Assembly: GCA_016800925.1 (NCBI GenBank)
Contig: JABCPU010000010.1
Location: 62,001-126,000, forward strand
Direction of reading: 5' to 3'
Length of the DNA: 64,000 nucleotides
Origin: Suillus spraguei
Taxonomy: Eukaryota > Basidiomycota > Agaricomycetes > Boletales > Suillaceae
Shown here: positions 1 to 12,188 of the stretch, piece after piece
Layout: every line of letters begins with the position of its first letter
Position numbering within the stretch: the stretch's first letter is position 1
Translations under genes and position numbers: made by a program
The notes under the pieces: generated by a model
The model's input: only the letters and a program-made list of their open reading frames with translations
The model's database searches: none
What the model was told of the DNA's origin: nothing

Positions 1-256
1 CCGTCTGATACACTTTGGCTGCGGTCTCTTCCATTCCCCGTTGTTTGGGTCTGGCCATAAGGAAGCACCGTCCCATCGAGTTTGAAGTAGCGTAGCATTG
101 CTGGGAAACCCAAGGGGCCAAGTAGGCAAGTAGCACATCTCCTACACGACGAGATCAGTTATTTCCCAAACAAGTGACCCAACTTGGTTACCTCGATTCC
201 ACAAGCCGGTTGGCACTTCACCCACACGCTCCAGTCTAACCAGGAGATTAACTGTG

Positions 257-1111
257 TCATATCCTCCTCCATTCGCCCATGAGAGTATGTATGTGATCAG
301 CTTCAGGGCGTCCTTCCGGAAGATAAAAGGGGTCGACTCCAGTAATCAACCCAGAAGCCCACATCTTCGTAGTGACGCGGCATATTTCACGCGTAGTTTC
401 CCGTACCGCCTGCAGTAGCAAATGTTCAGAAGGCGTCAGTGTCGTTTCATGAGCTTCTATCGATGTCGTGTGCGATGTAGCACATTCCCGAAAAACTGGC
501 ACGGCCCATGAATTTGTCGTGTTGGCAGTGATAGAGGTATTGGGAGGTATAACTGCAAACAAAGTGTAGGGCAAAAGCACGGTGCGCAGTCGTCTTTGGA
601 CTTGTCGCGCATGGTTAAAGATCGATCTATCGTCTAACGTCATGTTCAAAAGGTACTGCATCATCTCTAGGCGGCTGGCATATCGGTCTACCACCACCCG
701 CAAGACGGTCTTCCAGTCAATAATGCTGGTTGTCACGGATGGTTGTACCAACACTTGATCTAGCCTTTCTTGGACACGTTCTATATCCTCTGATGATATT
801 CCACTAATTCGATGATCCCACCGCTCCAGGCCTGTACGATGCGGCACCAAGGAGGGAACAAGAGTGGTGTCGTAGAAAGAGACAAGCCCAGAAAAATCAA
901 GTATAATCCGGGTTTCTCCTGGATAAATCTCGCGCAATGAAGCACAATGCATTAATTCAAAAATTTGATACTCTGATGTCCAAGAACAAATCAGACGTAT
1001 TTCAAAACATGAATATGGTCACTCACCAGTAGTGGGGTCCTCTGGCAGATCCGTAGGCGGGCTGTGCTTGAAGCGAGTGTTTTCAAGATTTAAGAACGAG
1101 ACAACCTCCAT
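257..1111 (-). CDS. Unknown fungal protein, 2 exons
   Basis: Two exons, complement(257..972) and complement(1027..1111), give a 266-residue protein. The intron is 54 nt with a clear GTGAGT donor and CAG acceptor, and the frame is continuous across it (phase 1). The ATG at 1111 is chosen because it opens a coding-like 28-codon first exon that joins exactly in frame. The protein has no signal peptide, membrane segment or repeat that I can see. It is polar in the middle and contains a helix-rich stretch around residues 65-150. I do not recognise the family. Nothing in the neighbourhood suggests a role: upstream is a gene-free spacer and then the duplicated region. Confidence 0.6.
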
Positions 1112-1770
1112 GTGAGAGGTGAAGTCGCAGATCATTATTTCACTGGGACCGTTGTTAGTAACAAATCACATCACCAAGGAGTTGCGTATCTGTTCGCACA
1201 AATTTATTTCCATCCTATAATTCACAAATCGATATCAGGTATTGACATATCCCAAAATCCAACGAACCTCAGAAAGCCATTCAAGCCATATTTCTGACCC
1301 AATTTACACAGATCTATAATGCGCTGCTCTTCATTTTCCTTCCACTCGGGTTTCATTGCCGACCACGCCACAAGATCTTGGGTGTCAGTCACACTCATCA
1401 TCCGAACCTGGATCGCCTAAATGTTCTCGACGACTGTGGGTATCACCTAAGAACAAGCGCGCAATCTACAATGAGATTGAACCGGGCTATCATTATCACC
1501 GGGAGAAATCTCACCCCTATTTTGCCTTCGTTTAAATATCAGTTGCGCAATGCGTATTTGTCTGTGTTTTTTGTACGAAACTCGAGTTAATGAAAATACT
1601 GATGAATATTAATGCGTACAGAAGTCACATGTTTCCTACCTTGTTGGAAACGTTGAACGTTGAACGGGTGGCCGAATGTATTAAATTCTAAAACTAACGG
1701 CTTCCGGCCGTAAGAAAAAGAAAGTACTAGTGAATGAACGAGTTGCCATCGACTCTAATGGACCCGAATT
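1112..1770. other. Gene-free spacer left of the tandem duplication
   Basis: No ORF here has a coding look, and no splice-joined exons or RNA gene were found. It separates the first gene from the tandemly duplicated segment that starts at 1771. Confidence 0.5.
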
Positions 1771-3804
1771 GTTAATGTCGAGATCCTACAATTCTCATTG
1801 ATACTGTTCCTTTCGTCTGACCACCTCAGGCTAACGCCTGTGAAATCTGACAGATTCCAAGGGTGTCAAGTAGCACTGGCGACAGCGCATCGAGGACATC
1901 CACACGCGCCTCCTTATCTATGAATCCCAACCGGTTTTACAACAGGAGCCTCGTGTGACCAGTGCTGGGAGCTTGTCCCAAAAGAAAGGTGCTGCTGTTT
2001 CATTTTACTTCCTTTGTAGGCCGTGAGTCCGTCCAATTCCAGATCAAAATCTGCCAGCAATTGGAATAATCAATATTACTGAGATTCGAAGGTGATATTG
2101 AATTCAAACTCGTGACTAGCAGATTCTGGTTTGAATGGATGGATGAGTCTGGGCAAAGTCTGGGCCAGAAAATCATAAGGGCGGGTTGTGCAATGGGACT
2201 GTCCACTCTGATCTATGACGACCCAGTGACCCCGGTGGAAAATGTAGAAGATCTCTTTGAGAAATCGGAGCTAGAAGCAACCGCGGCAAGCCGAACTGAA
2301 GATTCGAATGGTGTTCTACCAATTATAATAGTGCACTCGACTTGCAGGTTTCTTCGTTGAACTCTATGTGTCATGACGTGCAGTGTAGATTTACACGTGC
2401 GTCAAGGGCTGAGAGTCCCCTATAATGCCGAGTGCCTACATAGTACAACATGCGCCATGCTTGAGCTTCTGAGTCCAACACTGTCTTCGATACTCCAGCA
2501 TTTGTGCGCTTGGGGCTTGCCCAGAGTATGGGACGGTATTAGACACGCTGTTCTCCGTGACCTTGACCCAAAATCATATCTTTAGAGTAGCGTGCCATTG
2601 GGATAGTTGTCGAAGCAGTCTGTAACATAGGAGCAAATTTCCAAATTTAGAATCGTACCTATCAAACTCAGTACAGTTCAGTGCCGCATCTGACATACTG
2701 GCTGTTCTATGCTATGGTACATCTTATCAGGAGTCCTAAACAAATTAACCGTCGGAATGCATACGAACTAATTAATGATCTACAACATCTTCATCGTAGA
2801 GCAAGATGAGTATGTCTTTGCCAACTTGAGGTCTCTCCTACTACTTCTACTAACCCTGCCAGTTTCATTCAACGCGTTCTGGAGCTTGACGCACCTTCAT
2901 GTGCGTCCGCATTGTTGTAATCGAATCAAATTTTCAGGGGAAAGTTTACAGTCAAGCCAATGCCAGTTTTCGTTATCGATGGTATGACATATACGATTTC
3001 AAAATTATTAATATTGTGTTTCAGAGGACGGTTACGTCCTCTCAATATGAAAATAAGTATCTCTACAGTGCTATTGCAATCGGACCGAGCATTATTCATT
3101 CCCAATAAACCTTTACAAAGAACTGCCAACCTGGGTCAACACCGCATCGTGAAACATTATGGCACAGGAACTACTTGGAGAGCACATTATCCGTACGAAG
3201 CTTCTTACATATTTCCAATCTTACTCTTCCACGTGTGAGCTTTCTCGAATCCGTTACGACCGGTTCGGTCTGGATATCAGTATAGATATTCTTTGAGCAC
3301 CTTATCGGACATTCCAGCGAACCACTCACAGTCCATCAGTGTCCTTTGTATTTCTTCCTGGTTCGTCATGACGAAAGGACCGTACTGGAAAACAGTCTGA
3401 TCGAGAGGCTCCCCAGCGATCTTTTCCGAAAAAAACTCAGGAACGATCCTCTATGAAGACAGGGTACATACCAAGACGAACGAAGTGTCGTCAGTTGCAG
3501 CTGTTAGTCGTACACCAGTCTCACCGCTTTCGTTAGAAAGAACAAGAGTGTGGAAAGCATCATGGACAGGACCGCTTTCGCCGATGCTCACTGCACCCTT
3601 CAAAACTAAGGAGACACGTCAACCCTTGATAGAGCCAACATTTGGACCAACATACTATAGACGAATGCCGTCCAACCAGCAGCTGACGATGGTGTCAACA
3701 AACTTCAAATGTGCTATCAAGGAATACATACGAATATCCTGGAACATGGTTGCGCCGTTCTTCATCATCATGTGGAAGTACCAACACCCGCCAAGTGGTC
3801 GCAC
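1771..3804. repeat. Tandem segmental duplication, block A copy 1
   Basis: Aligns by eye with 10511-12715 at roughly 95-97 percent identity. It opens at GTTAATGTCGAGATCC (GTTGATGTCGAGATCC in copy 2) and similarity stops after the GGTCGCAC just before 3805. It contains the 3' half of the pirin gene and, before that, about 1.5 kb of mostly non-coding sequence. A short plus-strand ORF at 2112-2360 (82 codons, starting MTSRFWFEWMDESGQ) stays open in both copies with a handful of amino-acid changes. It is not recognised, and it may be a gene remnant or chance. Confidence 0.85.
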
Positions 3805-4752
3805 AGGTGACTCAACGCCATGGCTCTTGCCACTAATCACTTTGATGCTGATATTGCCATCTTTGCCTTCAGGGTACGCAACTGGAATTCTGGAAAATTA
3901 AGGGTCAGAGAAGGAGCTCTCAAATCACATGCAATCGACATACGCCTCAGGGTCCAGTTCTTGATAGCTCGGTTCCTATTTCAAACGTCATGATCAAGAC
4001 CACATCCTCTACGCCCTGGTAGACTTACCGTCATCTTGACCTGTAGCACGTTCGTTAATTATATGATCGCACAGACATACACGCATTGGACTAACGCTCT
4101 TTGGTAGGTCCACCCAAAGCTGCAGTCCTCGAGGCTCAGGCACGTTCTTTCCATGCACGGGCATCTCCGCGTGAATGATTCCCTTTCCCTGTATGACGGA
4201 GCACTTGAGATTGAAGGGGCGTACAAAATAAGTGCTGTTCACTAACGGCACACATCCATTGAACACCGCCGGTCAGAATGGTCCCTGTGAAATTGTTTGT
4301 TACAACACGTATCACACGGATTGATAGAATCAGGCATACCAGAATGTCCCGCGGAATCCTCATGGCGACTTGATCTTTACAAAATATCACATTACGCCCG
4401 CAGCATGTGCTACAAGCAAAAATTGCTCACCCCTCTAGCATATACGTTACGGTTGCCTGACCACGATGGGGATGGTCGGGAAACCCCTGCATAGATAATT
4501 GTATGATTTGTATTGCGCCCACACAGGAAATCAACTTACGGCACCCTCAGAGACATGGAAGTGATCCAACAACAAGAAAGGTGTCAAATTGCGCAAGCTT
4601 GCGCTTCCGATGGACCGTCGCACGCGCGCTCCAGCACCCTATTGATTTGATATAAGCATGGGAGATTAACGGTTGATGAAATGGACACACCTCGGGTGTG
4701 TCAATAGACAACACCTTTTCACAACATTCCGAGATGTCATGTTCAAGGCCAT
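3277..4752 (-). CDS. Pirin (cupin-fold metal protein), intact copy
   Basis: Pirins are bicupin, iron-binding proteins. Family members act as quercetin dioxygenases or nuclear cofactors. Eleven coding exons on the minus strand were joined in frame: 4540..4638, 4431..4486, 4340..4374, 4247..4284, 4096..4188, 4029..4040, 3944..3975, 3732..3889, 3656..3682, 3472..3605 and 3277..3420. They encode 275 residues up to the TGA at 3277. Visible pirin signatures in order are GARVRRSIG, GFPDHPHRG, HEDSAGHSG, GVQWM, HAEMPVHG, GLQLWVDLP and GEPLDQTVFQYGPFVM. The four expected metal ligands (two His in HPHRG, His and Glu in HAEMP) are present. One exon is only 12 nt and encodes VKMT. The first exon is unresolved: ATGs at 4752 and 4740 start a plausible short N-terminus, but no good phase-0 donor was seen. 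The 3' half is duplicated, in broken form, at 12189-12715. Confidence 0.88.
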
Positions 4753-4826
4753 CTCAGGTGAAAGCTTGAGAACTGGGATAAGAGACAGGAAGAATAAATT
4801 GACGAGGTTAACTATGGTGGGCAACA

Positions 4827-5373
4827 GTGGATTCTAAATTTCGGATAGAAGAGATGACGCGTGAGGCCCACGAATTTATATACCCTTCGCTCGCTTGCTT
4901 GGTAAAGGAGCTCGATCAGGACACAACGGTCAGCTTAGAAACAAATTCATTCTGTTGGTGTCTTCACCATTGCGGGGAGAATGTCCTCACCGTGCTGAAT
5001 AATGCCTTGCTCTTACAGGAAACAAATTACCCACGCATGTCCATACTTGGTTCAGAGTTCTCACCGGCACGTCACGGCATTGCTGTCACTTGCTCACAGG
5101 CTTGTCTATCACAAGATCTTTGTAAGGTAAGTACTACCATGCAGTCACTTTTTAGAATTTTTTTCGCACTTCAAAAATTAGACACCAAGAAACGGGGGTG
5201 ATCGTATTCAACACCAGGAGTGGGTCAGACTCATCTAGCTCAGTAATGACGCTGGAGCCCCTCCTACTAGATCCTGTGAACGAGTCAGCAGCTTCAGGAC
5301 AAAAATTACACCATTGTAAGATCGCACGCATCTCAGGTACCTTCGAGAGTTGCCAAGTCGGCCGCGGGTAAGC
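4827..5373 (+). CDS. Doubtful gene, divergent from pirin
   Basis: The 124-codon ORF starting at 4827 begins with a coding-like stretch rich in Glu, Leu and Cys, and a good donor (GTAAGT at 5127) lies inside it. A second frame from about 5180 to a TAA near 5373 also looks coding (about 62 residues with Ser-rich and acidic parts). I could not join the two frames with a legal intron, so the gene is either split differently, decayed, or not a gene. No family was recognised. Its start lies under 100 bp from the pirin start on the other strand, so a shared promoter is possible. Confidence 0.25.
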
Positions 5374-6347
5374 AATGATACGAAATGTTGCATGAAACGA
5401 CATGCTGTCACTGCAATCACTAGCTATCACTGATCATGGCATGGAGACAGATGTCTGAATGGAATCCGAGGACATCTTTTGAGTTTGCCGATTTTCCATG
5501 GTATAGGCTTATTCTTTCATTCTAATGCCTGCTGAGGGCCGAAGCTGACTATTATCTGATTCGATCATGTCTACTATCTAGTGCACAAAGCGGCCCGAGC
5601 TACCCTCTGTTGTTCTCGCATAAACGGAGAGGCTCGAATTGATTCTCTTTGCCCAACCTATAGACATTTTCTGTGGCTTCATGCTCGAAATGTAATACAA
5701 TTTGCGGAATCGAGACACTTCATTTTGATCGATGACTATTGTAAGAGTCATGTTTTGCTCATGTGCATAGCTGATCTCCACGTTTTAGAGACCAGTGATA
5801 TATCGAACTCAGGCGCCAAATCAGGTCTTGGAATTTCATGTTCACTTGTTGATCGCCGTTTGATTTCATCTGACGGAAGCTTGAGTTGTTCAGGAAGGTG
5901 TGGCCTACTACCCGTCCTTCCGATATAATTGAGTGGAGTCGCGCCATGAATTCACATTTGTCAATGACGGCTTTTGACTACGGCAAAGCTCGAGCTTTAT
6001 TCATAATCTTCTAGAATTCTGTTGGAACCTCGGAGCGTGCAGTTATCGCCCCGAAATTGCGAAGCAGAACCACTGGACTACGGCGATGGCCGGTCAGACG
6101 AGCTTCGTGTCACACCTCACAAATTTCAAAATTTGGAACCTACAGCTGGAAGCGCTAACTGTTCCGTGCAAAGCCCTACTTTCTTGCTGTGATAATATCT
6201 TGATACGATGATATGTCATTTGGAATCATGCGGTAGATTCTCAAAAATATTTCTGGAAGCGGTATGAACCCGAGATGTAAATCAACTGCTGATATCTTCA
6301 ATCTGATGGCTACTGCATCGAGGCCATGACATAGAAGCGGTGATTCT

Positions 6348-6405
6348 GTCAATCGTCTTAATCAAAAAAAAGTGTACTATACTATTTGTTGTGCGATCCA
6401 GTCAG
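6348..6405. repeat. Dispersed 58-bp repeat, copy 1
   Basis: The stretch from GTCAATCGTCTTAATC to GATCCAGTCAG recurs in the same orientation at 15903-15958 with a few changes. The second copy abuts the truncated 5' end of the Ubp3/USP10 pseudogene. Similarity ends sharply on both sides. It could be a mobile-element end or another trace of rearrangement. Confidence 0.7.
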
Positions 6406-8210
6406 CGCTGTGTACTTGGTACATGTCCACCAGAGTTCACAGATTTTTAGGGTAACGTCTATTACTCCACAACGCACGAACATAAAATTTAAATTCTTTG
6501 ACATCCCAATAGCCTGACATCTAAAGTACAACATCTGCTAGTTTTTTTTTCCGAACTCTTATTTGTTGAGTCCAGCAGAGAGTTACCGCACAGAAAAGTG
6601 CATTTCCCCTAGGCTTCCCGCACTTTGTCACACCATGTCACACATCTGCAGTATCCGCACCGGAAAAGAATGATATGGAACTGTATGATCATTGCAGAGT
6701 TTCGATTTACAGAGTCTCGATGCGTTGCTGATTTTGTGAGATTGGGTTTAAGTTTTGGTGTTCTCAATTTATACACTATGCTACTGTTATGTCTAAGGCA
6801 AAGCTGAGCTATCACCAAAACACAGTCATGTTCTTTGTTCGTTTCTACAAATAAGACACATGTCTATCGTTCTCACCTCAAGAACACTGTACAATTGATC
6901 GTGATCAAAAGGATCTGTTCGAAGGTCGAGCACGGTCCATGCTAGTCCGATAACGATTGAATATAGTTACATGCGCGGGTCGCAAAGAAAACTAACCTTG
7001 ATTCACTATGAACGAATGGTTTGAATGAAACGCAAAGTTGATGCGAGGAATGCAGTGGCCTTCGAATGTATTGATGAGCTGGACTTCGACAAAACGACGA
7101 AGCTGCACAATCATGCGCACGTGCGCGTTTCCCATCAGGAGGTTTCGTTGAATGGCACAAATGCAGTTCTGTTTGAGATCAAGGCGACAAGGAGGTACTC
7201 CAGGATGGGTCAACCTCGCGAGGTAGTCGGGGGTGTGTTCTGGTGTGTTCAATTGAGCGTGATCGGGTTTTAACAAACTGTTTGAACTAAAATGAAGATT
7301 CTATGTTGTCTTGTGAGGAGGGCGCTGAAAGCAGTCAGACAGCAGAGGTCATTGGAGTAGGCGTTGGAGGCTGGGATGGCACGATTGGGTGGCGCTTGAG
7401 GGTATGTGAACCGTCAGTAAAGACCAACGCCTGCAGCACGGTAGACTCGGAGGCTTGGAGATAGACTTAGCGAACTATGACTTAGCGAACTGACATGAAA
7501 ACCGAAGCCCGTGTCAGAAGCGTCCAGCACAGCACTATCGAGTCTGACCACCTCCTTAGTGCCTGCAGAAGGCATTTGTCTCCTAAGATAAGCTGTACCA
7601 GAGGAAGGCTGGCAGAGCGGGAAAGTAGCGGTTTCGAGCTTGCGAAAGCTCTCGTCAGGGAGCTGCCGCTAGCCCTACCGCTCGTACCTCGTTCCGTTTA
7701 GGATTGCTACTACCGAGCCTATGTGAACAATGGGGAGTAAATGGTCTGTGCAACACTGCAACTGCAACTACTCTGGGGCCAACTAGACGTATCAGTAGTC
7801 ATGACCTACTGTAATGGTAGTGTACGGTTGGGAAGACAGAAGACTGCAGATGGGACAGAGCTTCATTGCAAGGTCGGCCTTTATCCGACCACGAGGCCTG
7901 CACGCCATGAGGTCTCCGAATAGCCCATTTTGGTGACACAGAAATTATTCAGATCCATGCGAGTAGACGACGCTGGAAAGGGTAGACGAAATGAAGGCCC
8001 CAAGGATTAATGAGACTCGACAGATTGCATCGCGAAGGAAAGGCATGAATATACCTAGAACAGATACTGCCAGAGAGGTCGGCGAGAACGTGGGCATCAA
8101 TAATAAGAGGGTCAGGAGAGGGTCGAGGGAGGCGCTACAGGAGGATTTTGTGCAATGTTCAAGCGGCAAACAATGACAAATTGGTAGTGTGCTATGGTAA
8201 TAGTATATTG

Positions 8211-8896
8211 CAGTCATTGATCGTCATTTGCGTTTTCACCATCATCTGCGTTTGCCTCACATCACACTCGAATCTGACACTATCTCATGTAATTTTTTGC
8301 TCTATTATATGAGTTACATGCATGACAATATATTGGTAGTAATAATTTGCATAGAAGATTTTAGACACTTGTGCAATGTTATGTTTTGTTACCAAATTTT
8401 CACTGTTTTATGTCTTTGAACACAAAACAACTAGGATCGGGCTTAGATATCACGGAAATACACGCACACTACCTCCAAATATATAACCATTCGATTCCGC
8501 AAGCGAGCTGAAAAATGTGTATATTGCCAGAGTGTTGCCGGTGTAGTGTGTCTCAATGGCCTCTTATCAGTGTCATCAAAGCCAAATAAGCAGGATCCGA
8601 TAAACACGAACTGTTGAGGATCATTATGTTGAGCTGTTGACAGTGCATCTTATCTGCGCAACTGGGGAATAAATATACCTTTTTCGGTTGACGCAAATGA
8701 CGGTGGACATGCGATAGCACTCAGAAAAACAGACCCTTCATCGTGGAATAACATCCCATCCGATGTTCCTCAAATCTTCATACCAAGTATATTAGTTATA
8801 TACAATAACATATCCAAAACCGATTGTCGAGATTGTGTTTGGTTGTGTAGTAGCAGTCATCCGAAAATTCTAAACGCAAATGACGGTCAATGACTG
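8211..8896. mobile_element. Non-autonomous TIR element, 686 bp
   Basis: The ends are inverted repeats of about 25 bp: CAGTCATTGATCGTCATTTG at the left, and its near-exact complement at the right reading CAGTCATTGACCGTCATTTG from the outside. The sub-motif CGCAAATGACGG also recurs internally near 8690. There is no transposase ORF, so it is a MITE-like passenger. Block B copy 2 lacks it and reads straight through at about 13665-13675, so it inserted after the tandem duplication (or was lost cleanly from copy 2). Target-site duplication is unclear: TA is possible but one flank does not fit. The superfamily is not assigned. Confidence 0.75.
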
Positions 8897-8965
8897 TATA
8901 CCTTCTCTAAGTTACTAGTATCATGGAGCTAAAATAATAATTAGGATATGTGAATACAATCATGG

Positions 8966-9765
8966 CTAAGATACACTTACTGAATAAAGTGGAGGAGGAG
9001 TCATACTGATTATATTTTGTTCTTCAAGTTCCGGATCACGACATCCAAAAAACCGGCCAATCAGCTGGAATAGCTGGTCGATCAGCTGACATGGGCCTTT
9101 CCTCACCGGGGAAAGGTCAGGGACGAACATCAAGTTATAAATGAATACATACGCATGAACAAATGCCACCCAAAAAAGAAAACTCTACCTTGCACCTTTG
9201 CATAGACCCCAAGTCTATCCTCGCTACATCCGTGAGCCACAAAAATGTTGAGTTGCACGCAAGTCTCGGACACGTTCTGCGAAGTAATACCAACTCAGGT
9301 TTTACAGTGAACCCGCTGACAAACGCATAGTACAGAAAAATACCTGCTTATATATGCCAGCCAACGCTAAAACCATGCTGTCGACGCTCGGTAATATTGC
9401 GCCATCAATCCCGAAGATTCCCGATAAGTGTCGAGCTCGTACCTCGACCCCTGATAACCCAACAAAAAAACCAGAAGACGCCGTCCAGAACGATGATGGC
9501 GAGGATGAAGATTGTGATATTGATAGGTAGGATGCTCCAAGCAGGCCCAGGGAAGGCTACATATGTAAATTTGATGTTAGAGGTGGAGTTATCAATGCAC
9601 TCACCAACGTCGGTAAAGTCGTAAATAATAATGCCATGCCAGATGATGGCATGGAGAAGCACACCGCCAGGGTGCCTGTGCTCTGGTCTCAAGTGAGTAT
9701 ATGAGATCGCTAGGATCAATGTTGTTATGAGGGCGATGGTCGTCCCCATCGCATTCATACCAACA
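8966..9765 (-). pseudogene. Remnant of a multi-pass membrane protein gene, copy 1
   Basis: Minus-strand exons encode hydrophobic segments (for example ITIFILAIIVLDGVFW), also found in the paralogous block at 13745-14560. The upstream part (THLRPEHRHPGGVLLHAI) is conserved but the N-terminal exon is truncated near 9770. A solo LTR (9246-9464) interrupts the gene just after the FW-containing segment and replaces the reading frame. The polar C-terminal region (PCQLIDQLFQLIGRFFG) follows on the far side of the LTR. The family is not recognised beyond being a multi-pass fungal membrane protein. Confidence 0.5.
9246..9464. mobile_element. Solo LTR (219 bp) with 5-bp target duplication
   Basis: Starts TGTTGAGTTGC and ends GATAACCCAACA, so the termini are the inverted TGTTG/CAACA typical of LTRs. 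It is flanked by AAAAA at 9241-9245 and 9465-9469. The matching place in block B copy 2 (GAGCCACAAAAAGCCAGAAG, about 14009-14028) is an uninterrupted empty site with a single AAAAA. There is no internal retrotransposon sequence, so this is a recombined solo LTR. It differs from the LTR at 11310-11495. Confidence 0.82.
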
Positions 9766-11309
9766 TTACTCCTAGCGATCTTATATACTAGATTCGATAT
9801 CGTATAGGAGTGTGGTTGAAGAGCGGGACGACAACACTTGAGTCAATATCAAAAATTACATAACCCCGCCGGAATACAGCTTCGGCAATCACCGCAACCA
9901 GTTTCAAAGCTCGGAGTTCGGCAGCAAGAGCGCAAGTCAGTCAGCATTCGGCGTGAGCAAGCAAGTATTATTTACTAGTTGATACTGGATATGATGTCTA
10001 CTACTTAAGTACGAACATGATCATTAGTGCTGTAGTTGTAATTTTGAGGTGGACATAATGAACTTGGACCATCACTGCGCGCATTCAAATATTATGGATG
10101 AGGCTGTCTATGTAAATTCAATAATGATATTGAGGCAATCGCACAGCCTGATGTATCATTATGCATTGCAGGACATTGATCATAAGAGTTGGATTAGCGC
10201 AAAGTCGATGAAACCAGCACAAAGTCGTCGGCAGTGGGCACTTCCAAAGTGGTGTGTATTGAAACTCCATCATGGGCAGGTGACGCGATTCCGGTACTTT
10301 CAACTATCTCATTCAATTCTGCTTCAAACGTGGTCGTTCTACCTCGTAATGATTTGTACTAGAGAGAGTATTGTACCTATGTCAAGAATTTTGTATTTAA
10401 GTATCTAGAAATGTGACTTTTGTGAAAGTGCCGACTTCTGTAGGGTGCCGATTGCAGTAGAAGGGATATAAATCAATCTACAAATCTAAACCCTAACTCC
10501 TTTCCGACTTGTTGATGTCGAGATCCTACAATTCGTCATTAATATTGTTCCTTTCGTCTGACCACCTCAGGCTAACGCCTGTGAAATCTGACAGATTCCA
10601 AGGGTGTCAAGTAGCACTGGCGACAGCGCATCGAGGACATCCACACGCGCCTCCTTATCTATGAATCCCAACCGGTTTTACAACAGGAGCCTCGTGTGAC
10701 CAGTGCTGGGAGCTTGTCCCAAAAGAAAGGTGCTGCTGTTTCATTTTACTTCCTTTATAGGCCGTGAGTCCGTCCAATTCCAGATCAAAATCTGCCAGCA
10801 ATTGGAATAATCAATATTTCTGAGATTCGAAGGTGATATTGAATTCAAACTCGTGACTAGCAGATTCTGGTTTGAATGGATGGATGAGTCTGGGCAAAGT
10901 CTGGGCCAGAAAATAATAAGGGCGGGTTGTGCAATGGGACTGTCAACTCTGATCTATAACGCCCCAGTGACCCCAGTGGAAAATGTAGAAGATCTCATGG
11001 AGAAATCGGAGCTAGAAGCAACCGCGGCAAGCCGAACTAAAGATTCGAATGGTGTTCTACCAATTATAATAGTGCACTCGACTTGCAGGTTTCTTCGTTG
11101 AACACTATGTATCATGACGTGCAGTGTAGATTTACACGTGCGTCAAGGCGAATAAGAATAGCTGAGAGTCCCCTTTAATGCCGAGTGCCTACATAGTACA
11201 ACATGCGCCATGCTTGAGCTTCTGAGTCCAACGCTGTCTTCGATACTTAGCATTTGTGCGCTTGGGGCTTGCCCAGAGTATGGGACGGTATTAGACACGC
11301 TGACCTTGA

Positions 11310-11495
11310 TGTTGGAATATTTAGTGACGAGCTCGACTCGGAAGGAGCCGAAACGGTGGCTTAAACCTTAAATCGTCGGTGGATAAATACAGTAGCTAGT
11401 TTTTGTGTACGCTACGCGTTTGTTAGCGGGTTCCCTGTACAATCGAGTTAGATCGTACTTTGACGACGTGTCTGAGACTTGCGGATAACTCAATA
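11310..11495. mobile_element. Solo LTR-like insertion (186 bp), CTTGA target duplication
   Basis: Starts TGTTGGAATATTTAG and ends GATAACTCAATA. It is flanked by CTTGA at 11305-11309 and 11496-11500. Block A copy 1 has a single CTTGA here (CGTGACCTTGACCCAAAATC), so the empty site is preserved. The end CAATA instead of CAACA suggests a C-to-T change in the last bases of a TGTTG...CAACA LTR. No internal domain is present. Confidence 0.75.
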
Positions 11496-12188
11496 CTTGA
11501 CTACCCAAAATCATATCTTTAGAGTGGCGTGCCATTGGGATAGTTGTCGAAGCAGTTTGTAACATAGGAGCAAATTTCCAAATTTAGAATCGTCCCTATC
11601 AAACTCAGTACAGTTCAGTGCCGCATCTGACATACTGGCTGTTCTATGCTATGGTACATCTTATCAGGAATCCTAAACAAATTAACCGTCGGAATGCATA
11701 CGAACTAATCAATGAACTACAACATCTGCATCGTAGAGCAAGATGAGTATGTCTTTGCCAACTCGGGGTCTCTCCTACTACTTCCACTAACCCTGCCAGT
11801 TTCATTCAACGCGTTCTGGGGCTTAACGCACCTGCGTCCACATTGTTGTAATCAAATCAAATTTTCAGGGGAAAGTTTACAGCATCAAGCCAATGCCAGT
11901 TTTCGTTATCGATGGTATGACATATACGATTTCAAAATTATTAATATTGTGTTTCAGAGGACGGTTACGTCCTCTCAATACGAAAATAAGTATCTCTACA
12001 GTGCTATTGCAATCGGACCGAGCATTATTCATTCCCAATAAACCTTTACAAAGAACTGCCAACCTGGGTCAACACTGCATCGTGAAACATTATGGCACAG
12101 GAACGTACGAGGCTTCTTACATATTTCCAATCTTACTCTTCCACGTGTGCGCTTTCTCGAATCCGTTACGACCGGTTCGGTCTGGATA

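Larger units (their letters stand above)
3805..7318. other. Part of unit 1 missing from the second tandem copy
   Basis: This 3.5-kb stretch lies between blocks A and B in unit 1 and has no counterpart in unit 2, where 200 bp of other sequence (12716-12915) sits instead. It holds the 5' half of the pirin gene, a weak candidate gene at 4827-5373, and from about 5.4 kb onward AT-rich sequence in which I found no convincing gene. A copy of a short dispersed repeat is at 6348-6405. Confidence 0.6.
7319..10503. repeat. Tandem segmental duplication, block B copy 1
   Basis: Matches 12916-14929 with indels. Copy 1 is longer because it carries a 686-bp TIR element (8211-8896) and a 219-bp solo LTR (9246-9464), both absent from copy 2. 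Copy 1 has in turn lost about 190 bp, seen in copy 2 at about 14270-14445. Gene content is limited to remnants of a membrane-protein gene on the minus strand. A 60-codon ORF at 7741-7923 is open in both copies (13181-13363) but is not recognised. The right end (CTAACTCCTTT) matches the last codons of the Ubp3/USP10 pseudogene at 14919, which shows where the duplicated unit ends. Confidence 0.85.

Noticed and set aside
10049..10408. 119-codon plus-strand ORF in block B copy 1
   Set aside because: The paralogous block (about 14590-14850) carries indels that break the frame, so it is not conserved as protein.
10485..10500. Telomere-like CCCTAA near a unit edge
   Set aside because: A single occurrence, part of the deubiquitinase stop-codon region. 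No tandem telomeric array exists.
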